Positions 33,241 through 44,199 of a stretch of 53,491 nucleotides of DNA are shown here, piece after piece (the stretch's first letter is position 1; every line of letters starts with the position of its first letter). Below the pieces are notes generated by a model. The model saw only the letters and a list, made by a program, of their open reading frames with translations. It was not told the origin of the DNA and ran no database searches. A program made the position numbers and the translations under genes. Origin of the DNA: Atkinsonella hypoxylon (Eukaryota; Ascomycota; Sordariomycetes; Hypocreales; Clavicipitaceae); assembly GCA_000729835.1 (NCBI GenBank), contig JFHB01000206.1, positions 1 through 53,491 on the forward strand. The letters run 5' to 3'.

Positions 33241-35480
33241 TTTCCCTATAAATTTAAAGGTTCTAGCAGCTAATAGCTGCTTAAATTCGCTATAGGTAGC
33301 TTCTATTTAATGCTGCTTAGCAGAGCTTTTTAGGGCTTACTTCTACGTGTTAGGAAGTTCATCCTTATTACTATTAGAAGTAATAGCTGCTTTAGTCCTT
33401 GCCTTAAAGCATAGATCCTTAATTAAGGAAAATATATCTCTATCTAAATCTATAGCATCAGCATTAGCTTCAGCTTCTATAGTAGCTTCTATAGGTGTTT
33501 CTATAGGTATAGGGGCTTTAGGGGCCTCTATAGCTTCTATAGGGTTGCTTAGTAGAAGAGCTTAATCTATAGGTTCTAGTGGATAATTTAGTACATCTAG
33601 ATAACTAGGATAAGGATACTTAGGAGTATAATTATCTACTAATTGCTGCTAGTTATTGATTTCTCCCTCTAAAGGATTATCTACTATAGAACTAATAGGA
33701 ACCTTAGGGATGCCCTGTAAAATAGAACCTATTTCTTCTATAATTTTAACGAAGCTAGTCTTTATAACAGCTTATTTAGAGGGGATGTATATTAAATTTA
33801 TATTAGAACCTAGTGTAGCTAAAAGTCTACTAGGAATAGTTCTTTTAGCTAGCTTCTGCAACCTAGATTGTTGTTCTAAAGGAATTAGAACTTCGCAATA
33901 GGAGCCTATAGCCCTTATTTTAGTAAAATCAGGCTTATAGGTCTTAGAAGGCTCTAAATTAGCTAGATATAGCTGTTTAGGACTTAGTAGTTTAGTACTA
34001 TTTGCAGTAGTATTAACTAAATCCACTATAGCAGGAAGGATGTAAGACTATAGATATAGAGGTAATTGTAACTACTATAGAGTAGTACGCAAACGGTTTA
34101 GAAGTACCCTTATAGCTCTCTCTATTAGCCTATTCTGTTCGTAAATATAGAGGCAAGAGGTGCTAAAGTAAATACCCTTAGAAGATAGCTAAGCTTACAA
34201 CCTAGTATTAATTTCTATACTACTATTAAAATAAAGGTGTTTAGGGTAGCAGTTATACTAGTTTTTTAATTCCTTAAAGAAGCCTTTAATATAGCTATAG
34301 AGAGTAGAACTCTCTTTATTAGCTAGATTAAAAGACCACTTATACTGTAATTTTCTATTAATTAGAAAAAGAACTAGAGGCCTCTTATTGTGCAGTATAG
34401 GCTCTATTTTAACAGTATCTCCCTCTATAATATCTAAATATCTAGGGGGGTTAGGAATAGCATACTTACTAGGTCTTCTAACAGCTTTAGCTTAATTGCA
34501 AGCTAGGCAGTTAAAATCCTTTTCCTTAATTTTCGAAAAATTAGGGATTCCTTTAGTAATAGAAGCAGTCTTCTTTAGTAAAGGGAGTCCTATATGCCCT
34601 AATCTAATATGCTAAGTAGCAGCTAATTCTAGGAGCTTCTTATAGGAAGAAGAAGCTATAGGGTTACTAGAATTATCATTAGAGCTAGCTTCCTGTTGCT
34701 CCCTATCTTGCTAGATCTCTTAAGAACTACAGGCCTTATTTAAGGGATCTAGACGGCTATTTCCTCCAATATCTAGTAACTTAGGATTTAGACCTTCTAA
34801 ATCCCTGTTATTAGAAGGAATCTAACTAGAAGCCCGTTTAGGAACTAGGGCTAATAGCTCTATAACATCATTATTAGTATTATCTTCTTCTTTAAAATTA
34901 AATAATTCCTCAATACAGCTATATTCCTTAGGATTAAAACTAGGCTGTTAAGGGATTTAAACCTCTATAGGATAACTAGCATTATAACCGCTATTATAAC
35001 TATTGCTAGTAAATCCTATATAAGAGAGATTAGCGTGGTTTTTATACACTCTAGGGGTCTCTTGCCCCTTAAGCTGTAAGAAGAAACTATACTTTTAGGA
35101 TTTAGAAGCTTACAGCAGCTTCTATTAGCTAGAAATAGCTGATTTTTAAGGAGAGTGCCCCCTATTAAATAGTGCTTTAGACCACTAATTAGGTTAGTAT
35201 CTAAACCTAGGCAATATAGAGCATCCTTTAGAGCTAAAGGCCTGTATTTAGCTGGATTTGTACTAACTAGTACCTAGAATACAGCAGTTCCCTGTCCTTT
35301 AGGATAAATTGGACCTCCTCTAGTAGCAATAGGCGCGGTTTTACCCTTTTTTATAGGCTTAAAAGTCCTAAAAAATACCTTATTGTTAACTATATAACAG
35401 GTAGAACCTATATTGTATAGTAGGGAGTTTTTAATTATTCCGTTAAAGTAATTAAAAGAAGGGGTATTATTACTAGTAGT
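33241..35480 (-). pseudogene. copia-A protease and integrase
   Basis: Minus strand, right to left. Protease near 35380-35430 reads Y-N-I-G-S-T-C-Y-I-V-N-N, where the family has 'DTG/DSG'; the catalytic Asp is Asn and Thr is Ile (35406-35414). Then come L-D-T-N-L-I-S-G-L and the integrase zinc region H-L-R-L-G-H-I-G-L-P with C-L-A-C-N (34490-34620). The catalytic core includes T-S-C-L-Y-I-Y-E-Q-N-R-L-I-E-R-A (34070-34490), corresponding to 'TSCPYTPEQNGxxER'. The 84-codon open frame at 33772-34026 is the integrase C-terminal part (A-I-G-S-Y-C-E-V-L-I-P). A long Ala/Ile/Glu-rich linker (33300-33760) leads to RT. Plus-strand frames over the linker are antisense shadows. Confidence 0.82.
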
Positions 35481-36950
35481 ACTAGTATCACTAGTAGTAG
35501 ATTCTATATCTAAGTTGTAAGAATTATCACTACTAGAACTGCTAGAATCATTAGATTCTATAGTATCCTAGTTGCTAGTAGATAGGTTATAACAACCTAT
35601 AGCAAAAGCAGCTTCTCTATCCTTATTCCTAGAGTTTTTGTTACTTCTTCTTCGGCCCTTCCACTTCTTCTTATTCTTAGAGGCTTTGTCTGTATCTTTA
35701 GAGGCATTAGAATCATTAGAATTAGAATCGTTAGAATTCTTCTTCTAATTAGAAGGATTCTTTCCTTAATTAGCCTTATTATTATTAGAACTATTAGAAG
35801 CCTTATAACTAAGAGCTTTAGATATAGAGGAGCTTTTATCTCTTTATTCTTCTAATAAATTAGCTATAAGGAACTGTAAATTTAGCATTTTTATAGATAG
35901 ACCTTATGCTCTAGCAGCTCTAATAGAATATTGCTGCCTTTTAGCCTAGCTAGGGAAGGTCTTCTTTAAAGCATTAATATAATGATTTACCTAGTTAATA
36001 GGATTAATAGCTACACTATAGAGCTATAATCTAGCTAGTAAATTATTAAATTCAGCATTAAAGGCCTCTAAAGATCCCTTATAGTTCAAAAACAATAAGT
36101 TATAATAACTAGTATATAGCGTACTACATTGTATTTCAGCACTCTATAAATACTGCCTAACTAGAACGTTATAGGCATCTACAGGGGACTTATGCTAGCT
36201 TATAGCAGCTTAAGGTCTAGATTAGCAACTATCTCTTATAATTATAAGGATAATAGCTTACTCTAAATCTACTAAAGTACTAGCTATACTAGGATTATTA
36301 ATAAATTAAGGGAATCCTAGTGCTCTAAATTAAATAGTTAAAGCTTGCTTCTACTGTTTAAAATTTTTAGGGCCTTTTAGCTTAGCAGCCTCTAGAATAG
36401 AGTGGACCTTCTTATTTAACTCTTTTATAGTGCCTTTATTAAAAGCAGGCAGAAAAGTAGCACTATTAGAGGAACTAGAAGGTTTAGGGGCTTTAAAAGA
36501 GACTTTAGAAGCTCTTTTAGAAGTAATAAGATCTACTACCTTAGAGGGAGACCCTATAGAGAGATTACCTATAGATATAATTATAGTATCTAATTTACTT
36601 AGTAAATTAGCTATATTACCTTTATTTTAGCTTTGTTTTGCTTTACTATACCTAATAAATCTATTTAGGGTCTCTTATTGCTTATCTATTTAAGCTTTTA
36701 GATTAGCTTAAACATTATAGACTTACACTACTCTTTTAGAAGCTAATCTAGCTTCTTTTAGAGCCTTCTTAGCTGTATAATCTTCTTTATTAGAAGAGGA
36801 ATCTACTAGCTAAGGGGGGGACCTTACTAGACTAGGAAAGCTAGTAGCAGCAGCTAGATTAGCTAGTATACTAGAACTACTACCCCTTTTAGGGCTTATA
36901 CTCTTTCCCTTGCCTGTTCCTTTTAGTGCTATTTTAAGGGTTTAAAAAGT
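35481..36950 (-). pseudogene. copia-A gag
   Basis: The minus-strand frame has a Ser/Lys-rich N-terminal region (36950-36450), then F-L-P-A-F-N-K-G-T-I-K-E-L-N at about 36450 and a capsid-like helical domain through A-L-T-I-Q-F-R-A-L-G-F-P, L-V-R-Q-Y-L-Q-S-A and W-A-K-R-Q-Q-Y-S-I-R-A-A to about 35900. A basic K-K-K-K-W-K-G-R-R-R segment and an Asp/Ser-rich tail then join the protease. I see no CCHC knuckle; the basic stretch may bind RNA instead. Several TAG/TAA codons interrupt the frame. The start codon cannot be fixed. The plus-strand frame at 36430-36630 is antisense. Confidence 0.75.
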
Positions 36951-37863
36951 AGCTAATTTAACGCTCTTTTATAGCTAATTATAGCTAAATTACAGTGGAA
37001 ATAGTAGTAAATAACAGTAATAACCTCTACTAGATATTAATAAATTGCTCTATTATAGGCCTAGAAGTGCCCTATATCTTTAGAAATTATACTAAGATTT
37101 TTCTCTAATTTCTTTTGTAACAGGTATAATAGGCTCTAAAGGCTGCGTTGTATTGTAATCTATATGTGCATACAATTTATATAGCAGACTAGATTAATAA
37201 GCGGTCGCAAGGGGTATAAAACATAGGTTCTAGCTATTTTTAGCCAAAAAATTTAGGAGATTCTTCTCTAATTAGGTTCTAATAAATTAGTAGAGACCTA
37301 GGCACAGCTAATTTAGGGATATCTAGCTAATTCCCACTTTAAAATCCCAACTAGTAGGATTACTATATAAATTAATTCTACAACTAAAAACACAGAAATA
37401 TCTGCAACAAGAGCTATTAGGCGTGCACTATAAATTGTAGTATAGCTACTAATAGAGGTGCATAGGGTGCACAATATAACAACAATAAGCAATGTAGTGC
37501 AGCGCTAAGCTTATTTCTCGATAGAAATAATTGATTAGGTAGTGCCTAATAAAACGATTTACAGTGTAAATGTAATGTATACAGATATATATATTTTAAT
37601 GTTGCGCAACAATAGAATCTAGCTATTAAGAATAGCTTTAAAAGTGTATATATATAGGGTGTATAGAGTGTAGGAGGTACAGGGTGGGCAGAATAAAAAC
37701 ACTAGTATAGTGGCTAGCGATATATATGCAGCAGGTATTAATAGCTTCCAGCAAGCTACTAATTTTTAGCAGCAATAGCTGCTAGCGTAGGTCTTAATAT
37801 AGCTTCTAGTAGGTAATACAGTACACAATAGTAGATTTTCAGCGGGCTAACAGCTTACAGATA
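36951..37863 (-). other. Long untranslated leader of copia-A
   Basis: About 900 bases between gag and the primer binding site, closely similar to 24180-25102 in the second copy. It contains no recognisable coding motif. It retains some G+C-richer tracts (CTGCTAGCGTAGG, GTGCAGCGC) and an imperfect inverted repeat around TATTTCTCGATAGAAATA (37509-37526). A packaging or dimerisation signal would be expected here, but nothing shows one directly. Confidence 0.5.
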
Positions 37864-37883
37864 GGTCTTCTAGGCTTATAACC
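37864..37883 (-). promoter_or_regulatory. Primer binding site of the full-length copia-A
   Basis: The minus strand reads GGTTATAAGCCTAG directly after the 5' LTR, identical to the site at 25103-25122. The match to the complement of the fungal iMet tRNA anticodon arm has two RIP-type differences. Confidence 0.72.
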
Positions 37884-38578
37884 TTTTGAAAATAATAGAG
37901 ATTATAGGACTAGATATCTAAGAGGGTAGTAGTCTCTTAGATTTAGCACCTGTAATTGCTTCTAGCAATTATTACGTAGTGGAAGCAGCAGCAGCCTAAA
38001 TTAAGCTGTAGTGTATAGTATAGATTACGTAGAGGCAATAGATAACTGTAATAGTAGTATCTTTATATTAAGAGTGCTATAACAAACTTAGTAAGAGTAG
38101 AATCTTAAATCTTTCTAGTCCCTTATAGACCTACTAACTATATTAGCGGGCTATAGTCGCTAGAAGGGGCTTATAGGCTACTTTATAATTTCTATAAAAA
38201 GATTTACTATATAAAAACAAAAAAATCAACTTACAGCTATACAAACGAGACGCCTATATGCACAATTTAACAAATTCCACTAATAACAAGCAACCTTTAT
38301 AAGTAACTCTATCTAACAATTATACTATTAAATAACCCTAATTCTTAGCTTTTAAATGGTATACTTTTTAAATTTCTACTATCGCTAGTTGTAGAGAAAA
38401 TCGCAGTTAAAGTTAACTATAGGTTAGGCAACTTTACCTTAGTCGATTCTAGATGTTTTGCATCTAGTAATAGCAATATCTCTACCAAAAATCAACGTAA
38501 CAAGACCTAGTTAGGGTTACGTAATAGAGCAACTAGTAGGCATAAAAATAGGCTATACAGGGTAGCTTATTTTTAACA
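37884..38578 (-). repeat. 5' LTR of the full-length copia-A
   Basis: 695 bp, TTTTGAAAATAA to TTATTTTTAACA, the same length as its 3' partner at 30736. It keeps a few sites that are less mutated (GTCGATT, ACCAAAAATCAACG). It is followed by the AAAGG duplication and the host copia-A integrase-RT junction. Confidence 0.92.
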
Positions 38579-41006
38579 AAAGGTCTCTAGATAGTCTTAA
38601 CCTTCTATTTGCATAAATCCCTTAGTAATAAGGTAGGCCTTATATTTTATAGGATTATTTTCTTTATCCTTTTTTAGCCTATAAATAAGCCTATTCTTTA
38701 GAACTCTTTAGCCCTTAGGTACTTAGTCTTTCCCTATAAATTTAAAGGTTCTAGCAGCTAATAGCTGCTTAAATTTGCTATAGGTAGCTTCTATTTAATG
38801 CTGCTTAGTAGAGCTTTTTAGGGCTTACTTCTATGTATTAGGAAGTTTATCCTTACTATTAGAAGTAATAGCTGCTTTAGTTCTAGCTATAAAGTATAGA
38901 TCCTTAATTAAGGAAAATATATCTCTATCTAAATCTATAGCATTAGCATTAGCTTTAGCTTCTATAGGTTGTATATTAGCCTAAGGGGCTTCTATAGATA
39001 TAGGGGCTTTAGGGGCCTCTACAGCTTCTATAGAGTTGCTTAGTAGAAGAGCTTAATCTACAGGTTCTAGTGGATAATTTAGCATATCTAGATAATTAGA
39101 ATAAGGATACTTAAAAGTATAATTATCCACTAATTGCTGCTAGTTATTGATTTCTCCCTCTAAAGGATTATCTACTATAGAACTAATAGGAACCTTAGGG
39201 ATGCCCTATAAAATAGGACCTATTCCTTCTATAATTTTAATAAAGCTAGTCTTTATAACAGCTTATTTAGAGAGGATATATATTAAATATATATTAGAAC
39301 CTAGTGTAGCTAAAAGTCTACTAGGAATAGTTCTTTTAGCTAGCTTCTGCAACCTAGATTGTTATTCTAAAGGAATTAGAACTTTACAATAGGAGCCTAT
39401 AGCCCTTATTTTAGTAAAATTAGGCTTATAGGTCTTAGAAGGCTCTAAATTAGCTAGATATAGCTGTTTAGAACTTAGTAGTTTAGTACTATTTACAGTA
39501 GTATTAACTAAATCTACTATAGTAGGAAGGATGTAAGACTATAGATATAGAGGTAATTATAACTACTATAGAGTAGCACGTAAACAGTCTAGAAGTACCC
39601 TTATAGCTCTCTTTATTAGCCTATTCTGTTTGTAAATATAGGGGCAAGAGGTACTAAAGTAAATACCCTTAGAAGATAGCTAAGCTTATAATCTAGTATT
39701 AATTTCTGTACTACTATTAAAATAAAGGTGTTTAGGGTAGCAGTTATACTAGTTCTTTTATTCCTTAAAGAAGCCTTTAATATAGCTATAGAGAGTAGAA
39801 CCCTCTTTATTAGCTAGATTAAAAGACTACTTATACTGTAATTTTCTATTAATTAGAAAAAGAACTAGAGGCCTTTTGTTGTGCAGTATAGGCTCTATTT
39901 TAACAATATCTCCCTCTATAATATCTAAATATCTAAGGGGGTTAGGAATAGCACGCTTGCTAGGTCTTTTAACAGCTTTAGCTTAATTGTAAGCTAAGCA
40001 GTTAAAATCCTTTTCCTTGATTTTTGTAAAATTAGGAATACCTTTAGTAATAAAAGCAGTCTTCTTTAGTAAAGGGAGTCCTATATGCCCTAATCTAATG
40101 TGCTAAGTAGCAGCTAATTCTAGGAGCTTCTTATAGGAAGAAGAAGCAGTAATAGGAGAATTACTACTAGAATTATTATTAAAGCTAGCTTTCTATTGCT
40201 CTCTATCTTACTAGATCTCTTAAGAACTATAGGCCTTGTTTAAGGGATCTAAACAGCTATTTTCTCTAATATCTAGCAACTTAGGATTTAAACCTTCTAA
40301 ATCCCTATTATTAGAAGGAATCTAACTAGGAGCCCGTTTAGGAACTAGGGCTAATAGCTCTATAGCATTGTTATTAGTATTATCTTCTTTAAAATTAGAT
40401 AATTCCTTAATTTAGCTATATTCCTCTAGATTAAAACTAAGCTGTTAAGGGATTTAAACCTCTATAGAATAACTAGCATTATAACTGCTATTATAACTAT
40501 TGCTAGCTAGAAATTCTATATAAGAGAGATTAGCGTGGTTTTTACACACTTTAAAGGTCTCTTGCCCCTTAAGCTATAAAAAGAAACTATACTTTTTAGG
40601 ATTTAGAAGCCTACAGCAGCTTCTATTAGCTAGAAATAGCTAATTTCTAAGGAGAGTGCCCTCTATTAAATAGTGCTTTAGACTACTAATTAGGTTAGTA
40701 TTTAAACCTAGGCAATATAGAGCATCCTTTAGAGCTAAAGGCCTATATTTAGCTAGATTTATACTAACTAGTACCTAGAATACAGCAGTTTACTGTCCTT
40801 TAGGATAAATTAAACCTCCTTTAGTAGTAATAGGCGTAGTTTTACCCTTTTTTATAGGCTTAAAAGTCCTAAAAAATGCCTTATTGTTAACTATATAATA
40901 GGTAGAACCTATATTATATAGTAGAGAGTTTTTAATTATTCTATTAAAGTAATTAAAAGAAGGGGTATTATTACTAGTAGTACTAGTATTACTAGTAGTG
41001 GATTCT
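38579..41006 (-). pseudogene. copia-A integrase-protease segment of the interrupted host copy
   Basis: Continues exactly where fragment copy 2 stops at AAAGG and is colinear with about 33094-35506 of the full-length element. It holds the linker, integrase and protease, all with more stops than the full-length copy. The integrase zinc and core blocks are recognisable at 39540-40100. It ends at ATTCT (41002-41006), where the gypsy-2 3' LTR is inserted. The copy's remaining 5' part is at 22743-25821. The plus-strand frame at 39147-39392 is antisense. Confidence 0.82.
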
Positions 41007-41329
41007 TATAATAGACTAACCTAGTAGCTACTACTAACTAGCGTCTATAATAAGAACTATAATTATAAAGAGGAAAGGAGGAAGAGAGAAGGAACTAGAA
41101 GCCTCTCTATACCTTTATACTATATATCTAAGGGTAGGTTTATTCCCTTAGGAGCCCCTTTTAGTATATACTTTATAGCTAAGGTTCTCTCTCTAGGGCC
41201 TAGTAAAGTCTAGGTAACCTCTAAATAAATATAGCTTACTTTTATCCCTTTATCTATATAGATCTCTATCTCTTTTCTACTGTTCTCTTTTTACTAAAAG
41301 ACTTAAGCTTAAGGCTTAAGTTTATAATA
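41007..41329 (-). mobile_element. 3' LTR of gypsy-2 (323 bp)
   Basis: TATAATAGAC to TTTATAATA, the same length as the LTR at 22420-22742. ATTCT precedes it. To the right, the coding strand has GGAGAAAAAGGAGAG just before the LTR start, a clear polypurine tract, so this is the 3' LTR of a minus-strand element. Confidence 0.9.
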
Positions 41330-42565
41330 TACTCTCCTTTTTCTCCTAGGCCCTATAACACTCCCTTTTAATGTCTATAGTAAGTGCTATAAATAGCAGC
41401 TAACTCTTTATTTACTCTCTCTTTATATTTCCTCTATTATCTACTTATAAAAAAATAGAGGTATAACGTTTGCCCTTAGGCGCTTTACTTTAGCTATTCT
41501 ATTACTGTATTAATGCACTATTTATTATTAGTATAGTGTTATAGAGCTAATATATAAATAAACGTTTGCTCTACCTCCCTTCCCTTTAATTGCCTATAGC
41601 ACCTTAGCAACAGCTGTTAATTACCTTACTAACTAACCTATTAATTGCGCTATAATAGGTTAATTACGCTTCTCTTTACTTAATTATACTCTTCTAGGGT
41701 TTATTAACCTTCTGCCTCTCTCTACTTTATAGCTCTCTATATATAGCTATTAATTATTTGCTTATTATATAGGCGCTAGCTATAATGCTAGTATTACTAG
41801 TATATAAACTGCCTATATCCTTAGGTCTCTTTATGTTTTAAGCAATTATTATATAATAATCTCTTTTATTAACTAGAAGATATTCTTTCTTTTTTATCCT
41901 TATTGCTATTATAAATAGTTATTAAATGTATATAACCTATCTATATATAAGAGGTATTATTAAGGGTGTAGAGTGTAAACAGTTGTTATTAGTGCTATTC
42001 TTTTAGTGCATAATAATAGCTAGTAGGGCGTAAATAGTTATTATTATTGTTATCCCTTTAGTGTATAATAAACTAGTAGCTAGCTCTTAGCTATTTTTAA
42101 TATAAAAATAAATAATTTCTTTTTTCCCTTTTTTATCTTTTCCTTTCTTCTTTATATCTTATTTTATCTCTATATTATAACTAAATAATTCTATTATAGT
42201 TTTCTAAAATTCCTTACTTTACTGTATAGCTACTACTGCTCCTTTTAATATAAAAGAACCTCTTTTTAATATATCTAAATAGAATTTATCTAACTGCTAA
42301 TAGCTTACTAATTAAAATCGCAAAATATTGTTTTATTAGCCTAAAGTACGCTGCCCCTTTATTTATATATAGCTTATTCTCTTACTAACTAGAAGTATAT
42401 TTAAAACTTTAGCAGTTATATTGCTAGCGCTAGCGCTCCTACTGCTTCTACTTCTATAGTGCTATTAGTTCCTTACTGCTGCTATATCTACAGTTTCTTT
42501 ATATAAAGGGACTTAAATAACTTAGAGTTATCTAATAGCAATATCCTTAAAGATATTTATATACT
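41330..42565 (-). pseudogene. 3' end of gypsy-2 with polypurine tract
   Basis: Starts with the polypurine tract (41330-41350). The remaining 1.2 kb is AT-rich with no recognised domain, and should be the region after integrase. It ends in ATACT (42561-42565), the left target duplication of a copia-A insertion whose right copy is at 15509-15513. Joining the two restores a gypsy-2 of roughly 8 kb. Confidence 0.65.
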
Positions 42566-43262
42566 TATTAAAAATAATAGAGATTATAGGACTAAATATC
42601 TAAGAGGGTAGTAGTCTCTTAGATTTAGTACCTATAATTGCTTCTAGCAATTATTATATAGTAGAAGCAGCAGCAGCCTAAATTAAGCTGTAGTATATAG
42701 TACTAGATTATATAAAGGCAGTAGATAACTATAATAATAGTAGTATCTTATATTAAGAGCGCTATAATAAATAAGTAAGGGTAGAATCTTAAATCTTTCT
42801 AGTCCCTTATAGACTCTTTAACTATATTAGCAGGCTATAGTTGCTAGAAGGGGCTTATAGGCTACTTTATAATTTCCGCAAAAAGATTTACTATATAAAA
42901 ACAAAAAAATCAACTTATAGCTATATAAATAAGACGCCTATATGCACAATTTAATAAATTCTACTAATAATAAGTAACTCTTATAAGCAACTCTATCCAA
43001 CAATTATACTATTAAATAGCTCTAATTCTTAGCTTTTAAATAGTATACTTCTTGAATTTCTACTATTGCTAGTTGTAGAGAAAATCGCAGTTAAAGTTAA
43101 CTATAGGTTAGGCAACTTTGCCTTAGTTAATTCTAGATGTTTTGCATCTAGTAACAGCAATATCTCTACTAAAAATTAACGTAATAAGACCTAATAAGGG
43201 TTACGTAATAGAGCAACTAGTAGGCATAAAAATAGGCTATATAGGGTAGCTTATTTTTAACA
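42566..43262 (-). mobile_element. copia-A LTR, chimeric flanks
   Basis: 697 bp. The left flank ATACT lies in gypsy-2. The right flank GTATT is the start of the gypsy-3-like gag fragment, exactly as at 25821. The two flanks come from different insertion events, so the LTR probably formed by recombination between a gypsy-2-inserted LTR and the LTR represented at 25123. Confidence 0.88.
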
Positions 43263-43504
43263 GTATTACTCTAATAGATTCTTTAGAAATTATAGTAGCT
43301 TTTATTCTTTTAGAAAAGTACTAAGGTGTTTAAGGTATCTCTATATTATATAGTTTCTTTTACTTAAAGGTTACTTTTAACCTTACTTCTAGTTTTAGTT
43401 GTTTTTTAGGGGTAAATAAGGATTAGAAGCTTTTTACCTATAATTCTTAAGCTAAAAGCCTTATTAGGTATAGTATTGCCTATTATATTTATTTTAAGGC
43501 TTAA
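43263..43504 (-). pseudogene. Second copy of the 242-bp gypsy-3-like gag fragment
   Basis: Same limits and nearly the same sequence as 25822-26063, again between two copia-A LTRs. It corresponds in reverse complement to 46889-47130. Confidence 0.85.
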
Positions 43505-44199
43505 TATTGAAAATAATAGGGATTATAGAACTAGATATCTAAGAGGGTAGTAGTCTCTTAGATTTAGCACCTGTAATTGCTCCTAGCAATTATTATGTAG
43601 TAGAAGCAGCAGCAGCTTAAATTAAGCTGTAGTGTATAGTACTAGATTACGTAGAGGCAATAGATAACTGTAATAGTAGTATCTTTATATTAAGAGCGCT
43701 GTAACAAACTTAGTAAGGATAGGATCTTAAATCTTTCTAGTCCCTTATAGACTCTCTAACTATATTAGCGGGCTGTAGTCGCTAAAAGGGGCTTATAGGC
43801 TACTTTATAATTTCCGCAAAAAGATTTACTATATAAAAATAAAAAAATTAACTTACAGCTATACAAATAAGACGCCTATATACACAATTTAACAAATTCC
43901 ACTAATAACAAGCAACCCTTATAAGTAACTCTATCTAACAATTATACTATTAGATAGCCCTAATTCTTAGCTTTTAAATAGTATACTTTTTGAATTTCTA
44001 TTATTGCTAGTTGTAGAGAAAATCGCAGTTAAAGTTAACTATAGGTTAGGCAACTTTGCCTTAGTTAAATCTAGATGTTTACATCTAGTAACAACGATAT
44101 CTCTACTAAAAATTAACGTAATAAGACCTAATAAGGGTTATGTAATAGAGCAACTAGTAGGCATAAAAATAGGCTATACAGGGTAGCTTATTTTTAACA
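43505..44199 (-). mobile_element. copia-A 3' LTR
   Basis: 695 bp with left flank CTTAA, as at 26064, and the polypurine tract immediately right. It is the 3' LTR of the copia fragment that follows. The frame at 44004-44186 is the recurrent antisense LTR frame. Confidence 0.9.

Larger units (their letters stand above)
30736..38578 (-). mobile_element. Structurally complete Ty1/copia element (copia-A), RIP-inactivated
   Basis: 7,843 bp: two 695-bp LTRs (30736-31430 and 37884-38578) around a 6,453-bp internal region, with AAAGG on both sides (30731-30735 and 38579-38583). The coding strand is minus. In coding order: 5' LTR, iMet-type primer binding site, ~900-bp leader, gag, protease, integrase, RT, RNase H, polypurine tract, 3' LTR. 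The order integrase before RT defines Ty1/copia. It is inserted in a second copia-A copy, whose sequence continues on both sides of the AAAGG repeats. Stop codons and loss of the protease and RT catalytic residues make it non-autonomous. Confidence 0.93.

Noticed and set aside
33347..33901. Plus-strand open frames at 33347-33565, 33656-33901 and 39147-39392
   Set aside because: They are antisense to the copia-A integrase C-terminus and linker, where the minus-strand frame reads as integrase.
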